Shown here piece after piece: positions 5,386 through 9,491 of a stretch of 9,491 nt of DNA. The position numbers were made by a program, and so were the translations under genes. Positions within the stretch are counted from its first letter, which is position 1, and each line of letters starts with the position of its first letter. Source of the stretch: an uncultured Christensenella sp. (GTDB lineage Bacteria > Bacillota > Clostridia > Christensenellales > UBA3700); assembly GCA_910578245.1 (NCBI GenBank), contig CAJTPC010000001.1, forward strand, positions 164,609-174,099, read 5' to 3'. The notes beneath the pieces were generated by a model, which had not been told where the DNA came from, searched no databases, and was given only the letters and a program-made list of their open reading frames with translations.

Positions 5386-5916
5386 TTATCTATTGGTCCT
5401 TTTGAATTTTCCTACGGGGAGTTTGCGAGCAAAAATAGAGTCAAGTTCTTCGCAGGCGCCTTGGGTAATATGCGCCTTGTTAATTACGTGGCATTGGTTG
5501 GACGCTATATACGCAAAGTAATACTTAGGCGTAGATATGACTTTGTAAAAATACGTATAGTCGGCTTTTGTGTGACTGAAGAAACTCTCGTCGCGCTTTT
5601 GCAAATGCTCGAAACCGTCTTCGGTAAATCTGTAAATCTCTTTAGTAGGGTTTTGTAAAAACGGACTTGTCTTTCTGACCATGCTCTGCGCATATTCGTT
5701 TATAATCAGTAATATCGGCGTAAACAATGCGCCTACAATTATCAAATTTATTCCTACAATTACGTCCGAGCTATCTTCAGCCATTACAATGCCTGTTACT
5801 CCTATGCCTATTATGAATAAAGATAAAACGATGAAGATAACAATCGCCTTTTTTATATTCATTTTGTTAAACGCTTTTTGCGCGTTGACGTCCAACTGTG
5901 TCTTAAATTCTATCAT
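5386..5916 (-). CDS. YcxB-like family membrane protein
   Basis: The 176-residue protein starts with a short cytoplasmic region (MIEFKTQLDVNAQKAFNK), then two membrane helices at about 23-45 and 50-72. A basic loop follows, then a soluble domain (about 92-170). The pattern IYRFTEDGFEH, then YTYFYKVISTPKYYFAYIAS, a hydrophobic strand and ELDSIFARKL is typical of the YcxB-like C-terminal domain, a fold with no established biochemical role. AAAGGA lies about 8 bases before ATG 5916. A strong promoter (TTGACT-17-TATAAT) drives it, back to back with the promoter of the 81-aa plus-strand gene. Its 3' end lies about 70 bases from the acyltransferase promoter. It is probably monocistronic. Confidence 0.82.
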   Translation of the reverse strand: MIEFKTQLDVNAQKAFNKMNIKKAIVIFIVLSLFIIGIGVTGIVMAEDSSDVIVGINLIIVGALFTPILLIINEYAQSMVRKTSPFLQNPTKEIYRFTEDGFEHLQKRDESFFSHTKADYTYFYKVISTPKYYFAYIASNQCHVINKAHITQGACEELDSIFARKLPVGKFKRTNR

Positions 5917-5966
5917 AGCCTTTTCCTTTACCTAAGCGTAGATTTTATCGCGTAGGCTTCAAATAC

Positions 5967-5995
5967 ATTATATAAATTGGCGCGACAAAAGTCAA
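5967..5995 (-). promoter_or_regulatory. Sigma-A promoter of the YcxB-like gene
   Basis: On the minus strand, TTGACT (5995-5990) and TATAAT (5972-5967) are separated by exactly 17 bases. The leader is about 45 bases long. Confidence 0.75.
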
Positions 5996-6024
5996 TACGC
6001 AAATAGAGTACGCTTTGCATAAAC

Positions 6025-6052
6025 TTGACTAACTTATTGTAAAATATACTAT
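6025..6052 (+). promoter_or_regulatory. Promoter candidate overlapping the start of the 81-aa gene
   Basis: TTGACT at 6025-6030 pairs with TACTAT at 6047-6052 (16-base spacer), which would start transcription after the ATG. A TAAAAT at 6040-6045 would instead place the start at or next to the ATG, giving a leaderless mRNA, but its -35 (TTGCAT at 6015) is 19 bases away. Which one works cannot be decided by eye. Confidence 0.45.
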
Positions 6053-6296
6053 GCAAATTTACGAATTGATAATTATATTTTTGGTAGGCGCAGGACTTGG
6101 CGTTATCGCAAGATATATAATGGGATATAAAAAGAAATATTCGCCTTTCGTCGCTATCAATATCCTATTGGGCGGAGTTATGTGCGTAATTTGTCATTTG
6201 CTTTGCGGAAGCAATACCTACGCAGTATTTCTAAGCGGGGTAGGCGGGATAATATTCAATTTCTTATTTACCGTCTATAGATTAATCTTTTTATAG
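6051..6296 (+). CDS. Small three-helix membrane protein
   Basis: The 81-residue product is strongly hydrophobic, with helices at about 4-24, 34-52 and 58-80, and a basic loop GYKKKYSP between the first two. GAGLGVIARY followed by NILLGG faintly recalls CrcB/Fluc fluoride channels, but the protein is much shorter and I do not assign it. No ribosome binding site precedes ATG 6051, and promoter elements run right up to the codon. The transcript may be leaderless, or the true start may be an internal TTG (6066 or 6081). The stop codon lies inside a 7-bp hairpin (6282-6301). It is divergent from the YcxB-like gene. Confidence 0.6.
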   Translation: MQIYELIIIFLVGAGLGVIARYIMGYKKKYSPFVAINILLGGVMCVICHLLCGSNTYAVFLSGVGGIIFNFLFTVYRLIFL

Positions 6297-6301
6297 ATTA
6301 A
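6282..6301. repeat. AT-rich hairpin over the stop codon of the 81-aa gene
   Basis: TTAATCT-TTTTAT-AGATTAA forms a perfect 7-bp stem with a 6-base loop spanning the end of the gene. It is AT-rich and has no T-tract after it, so it is at best a weak terminator. The rest of 6302-6404 shows no gene or clear promoter. Confidence 0.35.
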
Positions 6302-6404
6302 GAATTATGGCGTAGCCCACTCATACCCCGACACTGACAGTCCACCATAATAAGACATATTTCGCATAGAATAAATAAGAATTGAGGATTTTTGATGTAG
6401 AAAA

Positions 6405-6449
6405 ATGTCGAAAATTAGCGAACGAGAAAGGGGGAAGAGAAATCAATGA
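6405..6449 (+). other. Possible 14-codon leader ORF ending at ATGA of the next gene
   Basis: ATG 6405 reads MSKISERERGKRNQ and stops at TGA 6447-6449, which overlaps the regulator's ATG at 6446-6448. An ATGA overlap is typical of coupled translation. The nearest GAGG (6384-6387) is 17 bases before ATG 6405, too far for a good ribosome binding site, so it may be chance. Confidence 0.2.
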
Positions 6450-6886
6450 CAGAATTTATGAAAATTTTTCAAGAATTGTTGGACGATAATAATTTAACTA
6501 TAAGGTCATTTAGTGAGAAATCGGGCATTCCTTTCCAAGTTCTGTATTCATATAAGAATCAAGATTATTATCCGACTTTAAGTATTGCGGAGAAGATAGC
6601 AAATTACTTTGGCTGTTCTTTTAATTATCTATTTGGAATTGACGACTATTTGCAACGCGAAGATTTTAAGCCAATGAATATCGCTCTATTTTATCCAAGA
6701 TATATCTCATTGTTGGAAAAGAATAAGGTGAGCCACTACTTTTTGTACAAACGTATAGGGCTTAATAATTCTAGTATTACAAAATGGAAGAGAGGAGCAA
6801 TTCCCAAAGTTGAATCTTTGAAATTGATAGCAGAGTACTTTAACGTTAGTATTGACTATCTAGTAGGTAGAAGCGATAATTATTAA
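6446..6886 (+). CDS. Transcriptional regulator with two tandem XRE-type HTH domains
   Basis: The 146-residue protein carries two HTH_XRE domains and little else. Domain 1 (about 5-64) includes LTIRSFSEKSGIPFQVLYSY and ends LSIAEKIANYFGCSFNYLFG. Domain 2 (about 80-142) includes YFLYKRIGLNNSSITKWKRG and ends LKLIAEYFNVSIDYLVGRSD. Both keep the end motif of HTH_3 domains (AEYF.VS.DYL.G). The two copies may let one chain bind two half-sites. AAGGGGG lies about 11 bases before ATG 6446, a slightly long spacing. It converges on the CvpA-family gene across a shared terminator. Its targets are unknown, and no operator palindrome is obvious upstream. Confidence 0.88.
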   Translation: MTEFMKIFQELLDDNNLTIRSFSEKSGIPFQVLYSYKNQDYYPTLSIAEKIANYFGCSFNYLFGIDDYLQREDFKPMNIALFYPRYISLLEKNKVSHYFLYKRIGLNNSSITKWKRGAIPKVESLKLIAEYFNVSIDYLVGRSDNY

Positions 6887-6918
6887 AAAAGCAGGCATAT
6901 CTTCACGATATGCCTGCT
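6885..6918. terminator. Bidirectional intrinsic terminator
   Basis: AGCAGGCATATC (6890-6901) and GATATGCCTGCT (6907-6918) form a perfect 12-bp stem with a TTCAC loop. On the minus strand it is followed by six T (6890-6885), making a textbook terminator for the CvpA-family gene. On the plus strand it starts directly after the regulator's stop codon, and the tail GTATTTATAG is weaker. Confidence 0.9.
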
Positions 6919-6945
6919 GTATTTATAGAAATCGTTATATATTTG

Positions 6946-7575
6946 TTATACACTTGCGATTGCGTTGATTATAGACGCTACGGCTTCGCCACTTGCCGTG
7001 GCATCGCCGCTAGGAGCGCTGCCACCGCCTATCGAAGGTATCTTAAATCCGTTGATAAACTGCCAGAAGACGCCGCCTTCCTTTGCCACCGCTTCCATAA
7101 ATTTGTTGAAGAGATTGTTGGTGACAAGCCAATTTGCAAAGGCGTCTTTTTGCGAATCTGCAATTACAGATTGCATAAAGTTGGCGTCTTTGAAAATATT
7201 GATTACGTATCCCATTAAAATCAATGCGACGAAGCCTACGAAAGCGTAGAAGAAACCTCCGAGGACTCTGTTGACACTGCTCAAAGGGGAGTCGGAAATT
7301 CTCTTGTTGATTACAAAGATAATCAAATTAAATATCGCGCAGGATATTATTGCAATAATCAATGCGCTGATACCCGACAAAATTCCCGCATGGACGTCTT
7401 TCAACACAGGCGAGGAAGTGAGCGCTTTAGCAAGATACGGCGTAATAAATACCGTAAGCAAAGCAGTTCCGACAACAGCCAAAAGTCTAAGTAACGTCTT
7501 GACTATACCTCGTAGTACGCCTACGATAAAGCATATCGCTAATACTATAATTGCTATGATAGATATTACTGACAT
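6946..7575 (-). CDS. CvpA-family membrane protein
   Basis: The 209-residue protein has four predicted membrane helices at about 3-23, 27-48, 64-93 and 104-125. SSVNRVLGGFFYAFVGFVAL, just before and within helix 4, matches the conserved D/N-R-x-L-G-G-x-x-G motif of the CvpA (colicin V production) family. The soluble C-terminal half is amphipathic and ends in a Gly/Ser/Ala-rich stretch (IGGGSAPSGDATASGEA). The family's molecular role is not settled; it is linked to envelope stress and toxin secretion. AAGGAGA lies 6 bases before ATG 7575, and the transcript ends at the 12-bp terminator downstream. The unusual upstream feature is a run of three 14-base repeats containing the promoter. Confidence 0.85.
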   Translation of the reverse strand: MSVISIIAIIVLAICFIVGVLRGIVKTLLRLLAVVGTALLTVFITPYLAKALTSSPVLKDVHAGILSGISALIIAIISCAIFNLIIFVINKRISDSPLSSVNRVLGGFFYAFVGFVALILMGYVINIFKDANFMQSVIADSQKDAFANWLVTNNLFNKFMEAVAKEGGVFWQFINGFKIPSIGGGSAPSGDATASGEAVASIINAIASV

Positions 7576-7620
7576 AGATTCTCCTTATATGATTATGCCC
7601 GAAATTTTTTCGTTGATTAC

Positions 7621-7662
7621 ATTGTCATTATAATATTGTCAATATTATCTTGTCAATATAAA
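7621..7662. repeat. Three 14-bp tandem repeats in the CvpA promoter
   Basis: ATTGTCATTATAAT, ATTGTCAATATTAT and CTTGTCAATATAAA follow one another without gaps, so TTGTCA recurs at 7622, 7636 and 7650. The middle part also holds a perfect palindrome AATATTG-T-CAATATT (7632-7646). The 14-bp period is not one helical turn. The array could be an operator set or simply slipped -35/-10 material. Confidence 0.6.
7627..7656 (-). promoter_or_regulatory. Sigma-A promoter of the CvpA-family gene
   Basis: On the minus strand, TTGACA (7656-7651) and TATAAT (7632-7627) are 18 bases apart, both perfect consensus hexamers. A second TTGACA lies 14 bases downstream and may give an alternative start. The leader is about 45 bases and contains a small CGAAA/TTTCG hairpin (7600-7612). 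Confidence 0.7.
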
Positions 7663-7720
7663 TAAGGTTTATATATTACATTATATTTGTAAATTCTACA
7701 AAAAAGTACGTTAAAGTTTT

Positions 7721-7749
7721 TTGATATATTTGCGAGCCTTGGGTATAAA
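7721..7749 (+). promoter_or_regulatory. Sigma-A-like promoter of the YyaC-like gene
   Basis: TTGATA (7721-7726) and TATAAA (7744-7749) are 17 bases apart, 30 bases before the ATG at 7779. No convincing sigma-F, sigma-G or sigma-E element was seen, although a sporulation factor might be expected for this family. Confidence 0.55.
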
Positions 7750-7778
7750 AATCCTTATGAGTGTAAACAATTACCACT

Positions 7779-8276
7779 ATGAAAAACTTAGTATTTTTAT
7801 GTATAGGAACAACGAAAATCATTGGTGACAGCATAGGTCCCAAAGTGGGTGACAAACTCAAAAATCAAGGCGTAAACGCATACGTATACGGCAATTCGCA
7901 AAGACAGGTCACGGCAATCAACGTCGACGATTACGCCAAAATGATAAAAGCCCGTCACAAAGACGATATTGTCATAGTAATCGATTCGGCGCTTGGCAAG
8001 CTCAAAGATATCGGCGCAATTAAAGTCACGCAAAACGGCATTAAGCCGGGCGGAGCTTTCGACAAGAATAAAGAGCGAATCGGCGATATAGGTATACTTG
8101 CCGTAGTAGGCGACGCCGATGGCAACCGTATGCAAGAACTCAAAGACAGAGATGAAAATTTTATCTCTCATCTTGTGGATAAGGTAGCGGAATTTGCTAA
8201 AGGTTTGTTATTCAAGGCTGTAAGTCTTGGCGCAGTTCAAGGAGCGGAAACTCAAGAGCAAGTGTTTGTGTATTAA
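7779..8276 (+). CDS. yyaC: YyaC-like (DUF1256) sporulation protein
   Basis: The 165-residue protein matches the DUF1256/YyaC family, which is found in spore formers and shares the fold of hydrogenase-maturation and GPR spore proteases. Its exact substrate is not established. Family signs are FLCIGTTKIIGDSIGPKVG (6-24, with Asp17 at the usual acidic position), IVIVIDSALG (64-73, Asp69), GIKPGGAF (87-94) and RIGDIGILAVVG (100-111). It is a little shorter than B. subtilis YyaC (about 205). ATG 7779 fits the family N-terminus, yet there is no recognisable ribosome binding site before it. A long inverted repeat lies just downstream, ahead of ftsH, which has its own promoter. Another HyaD-type peptidase is the main alternative. 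Confidence 0.8.
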   Translation: MKNLVFLCIGTTKIIGDSIGPKVGDKLKNQGVNAYVYGNSQRQVTAINVDDYAKMIKARHKDDIVIVIDSALGKLKDIGAIKVTQNGIKPGGAFDKNKERIGDIGILAVVGDADGNRMQELKDRDENFISHLVDKVAEFAKGLLFKAVSLGAVQGAETQEQVFVY

Positions 8277-8296
8277 GCGCATATGGGATTTTACTC

Positions 8297-8363
8297 ATTC
8301 GGCGGGTATGGAAACGGGCAAAATATACTTATTTGATTTGTCTGATATCCCTACTCGCCGAAT
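8297..8363. repeat. Long inverted repeat between yyaC and ftsH
   Basis: ATTCGGCGGGTA (8297-8308) and TACTCGCCGAAT (8352-8363) pair over 12 positions, with one G-T wobble in RNA, around a 43-base loop. GGA/TCC can extend the stem inward after a mismatch. The arms are GC-rich compared with the surroundings. Only a short T-run (ATATTTTAC) follows, so it could be a 3' stem of the yyaC transcript or a structured element rather than a classic terminator. Confidence 0.5.
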
Positions 8364-8388
8364 ACTATATTTTACAAAAGTTATAGAT

Positions 8389-8430
8389 AACATTATTGAC
8401 TATTCTTTTATTATAATATATAATAATGTT
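8389..8430. promoter_or_regulatory. ftsH promoter bracketed by a perfect inverted repeat
   Basis: TTGACT (8396-8401) and TATAAT (8419-8424) are 17 bases apart and make a strong sigma-A promoter. A perfect 9-bp inverted repeat, AACATTATT (8389-8397) and AATAATGTT (8422-8430), overlaps both boxes, with arm centres 33 bases (about three helical turns) apart. A dimeric repressor could bind both arms on one DNA face; this is inference. Confidence 0.6.
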
Positions 8431-8453
8431 GGCAATTTAATAATATATATAGT

Positions 8454-8472
8454 AAGCGAATACGTTTCGCTT
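8454..8472 (+). promoter_or_regulatory. Leader hairpin next to the ftsH ribosome binding site
   Basis: AAGCGAA-TACGT-TTCGCTT is a perfect 7-bp stem. Its 3' base touches GGAGGG (8473-8478), the ribosome binding site, 4 bases before GTG 8483. It may stabilise the mRNA 5' end or modulate ribosome access. Confidence 0.55.
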
Positions 8473-8482
8473 GGAGGGAAAA

Positions 8483-9491
8483 GTGAACAAAAAAGCATTG
8501 TACACAAAGATTGCGATAGTCGTAATTTTGGTTATAGTGATAATTACCTTTTTTTATTTTAGGTTTTTTAATAATAAGACAGAGGAGATTGCGTATAGCA
8601 AGGGCGACGTCACAAGCACGGATTCGGGCATGGTGCAGAAGATTGAATCGGGTAAGATCGGAGCTTTATATATAGAATCGTATAAAGTTTATGCTCTCAA
8701 GTCAAGCGCGTCGGAAGACGAATTAAAAGCGTTCTATAAGAACCCTACTAAGAAAGCCAACTACGTCGCCAATATCAGTTCCCGTCTTAATTTTGAAGAC
8801 TATCTTGACGGTTTGCAGGATAGAATCGACGCGGGCGAGATAGAGTTGACGCTCCCGCAGTACGTTTTCAACGACCCTAATTCGGGTATAAATATATCTT
8901 CGATAATCTTCCCGTTGATTGCGTTGATAATATGCGCGGTGGTTATCTTTATAATATTCAGACAGAGCGCAAGTTCTAACCGTCAAGCCATGGACTTCGG
9001 TAAGACCAAGGCAAGACTTAATATGAACGTGTCGGTACGCTTTACCGACGTTGCGGGCGCAGAAGAAGAGAAAGAAGAGTTGCAAGAGATAGTCGAGTTC
9101 TTAAAAGACCCGCAAAAGTTTTTGGGGCTTGGAGCTAGAATACCAAAGGGCGTACTGCTAGTAGGTCCTCCGGGAACGGGTAAGACGTTGTTTGCAAAAG
9201 CAGTTGCAGGCGAATCCAACGTACCCTTCTTCTCCATAAGCGGCAGCGACTTTGTAGAAATGTTTGTAGGTACGGGCGCGGCGAGAGTAAGAGATTTGTT
9301 TAATCAAGCAAAGAAGAATATGCCGTGTATAATATTCATAGACGAAATAGACGCGGTCGGCAGACAAAGAGGATCGGGTCTCGGAGGCGGTCACGATGAG
9401 AGAGAGCAAACGCTCAACCAACTTCTCGTGCAGATGGACGGCTTTGAGAAAAACGAAGGCATAATTATTATGGCGGCTACCAATAGAGCGG
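8483..9491 (+). CDS. ftsH: ATP-dependent zinc metalloprotease FtsH (3' end outside window)
   Basis: FtsH is a membrane-anchored AAA+ protease that extracts and degrades misfolded membrane proteins and short-lived regulators, working as a hexamer on the cytoplasmic side. The first 336 codons are present. They encode membrane helix 1 (about 7-29), an extracytoplasmic domain (about 30-138) and membrane helix 2 (about 140-160). The AAA+ core follows: VRFTDVAGAEEEKEEL, Walker A GPPGTGKT (228-235), the pore loop EMFVG followed by TGAARVR, Walker B IIFIDEID (283-290) and the start of the second region of homology (MAATNRA). The M41 HExxH site lies beyond the window. GTG 8483 is chosen because GGAGGG is 4 bases upstream and the membrane helix follows at once. 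It has its own promoter, hairpin leader and inverted repeat. Many relatives have GVGASRVR after the pore loop; here V is T and S is A. Confidence 0.97.
   Translation, partial: MNKKALYTKIAIVVILVIVIITFFYFRFFNNKTEEIAYSKGDVTSTDSGMVQKIESGKIGALYIESYKVYALKSSASEDELKAFYKNPTKKANYVANISSRLNFEDYLDGLQDRIDAGEIELTLPQYVFNDPNSGINISSIIFPLIALIICAVVIFIIFRQSASSNRQAMDFGKTKARLNMNVSVRFTDVAGAEEEKEELQEIVEFLKDPQKFLGLGARIPKGVLLVGPPGTGKTLFAKAVAGESNVPFFSISGSDFVEMFVGTGAARVRDLFNQAKKNMPCIIFIDEIDAVGRQRGSGLGGGHDEREQTLNQLLVQMDGFEKNEGIIIMAATNRA

Noticed and set aside
6051..6296. CrcB/Fluc fluoride channel
   Set aside because: Only GAGLGVIARY and NILLGG are reminiscent; the protein is 81 residues against about 125 and lacks the rest of the family pattern.
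7757..7828. Short ORF MSVNNYHYEKLSIF overlapping the start of the YyaC-like gene
   Set aside because: It is out of frame with yyaC, has no ribosome binding site and overlaps it for most of its length. The position at the predicted transcription start is probably chance.
8723..9421. Several minus-strand open frames at the right end
   Set aside because: They are antisense to ftsH, whose AAA+ motifs are unmistakable on the plus strand.

Overview
The window is AT-rich, gene-dense bacterial DNA with short intergenic gaps, strong GGAGG-type ribosome binding sites and near-consensus sigma-A promoters (TTGACT/TATAAT with 17-base spacers). Together with a YyaC-type (DUF1256) sporulation protein, a ROK glucokinase of the clostridial type and a DUF6320 membrane protein, this suggests a low-GC, probably spore-forming member of the Clostridia, perhaps a gut lineage. 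The taxonomic placement is inference. Nothing in the window is a phage, transposase, CRISPR array, rRNA or tRNA.

Left part (1-3280). A plus-strand gene encodes a protein with two tandem SH3/KOW-like repeats, and its 5' end appears frameshifted. It is followed by minus-strand genes for an unrecognised tail-anchored protein (114 aa) and a ROK-family glucokinase. Next comes a divergent pair: a small helical protein (minus) and a one-domain XRE regulator (plus). Their shared promoter region holds a palindromic operator candidate. Four clear copies and one degenerate inverted copy of a short dispersed repeat sit just past gene ends in this part only.

Middle (3281-6300). Two minus-strand genes form a translationally coupled operon: a condensation-domain-like acyltransferase (alcohol acetyltransferase family, HxxxD motif) and a zinc-ribbon plus six-helix DUF6320 membrane protein. 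The promoter lies so close that the first in-frame ATG falls in the -10 box, so a downstream GTG is the likelier start. Upstream is a YcxB-like membrane protein, divergent from an 81-aa membrane protein whose start codon has no ribosome binding site and may be leaderless.

Right part (6301-9491). A regulator with two HTH domains converges on a CvpA-family membrane protein, and the two share a 12-bp-stem bidirectional terminator. Three 14-bp tandem repeats lie in the CvpA promoter. The YyaC-like gene and then ftsH follow on the plus strand. The window ends inside the ftsH AAA+ domain, before the protease domain. The ftsH promoter is bracketed by a perfect 9-bp inverted repeat and the leader has a hairpin next to the ribosome binding site.

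Most genes are single-gene or two-gene transcription units of housekeeping or envelope type. No large undescribed multi-gene system is visible. The most unusual items are the acyltransferase/DUF6320 pair, the small XRE-controlled module, the dispersed repeat and the probable frameshift in the first gene. No gene-free stretch exceeds about 250 bases.
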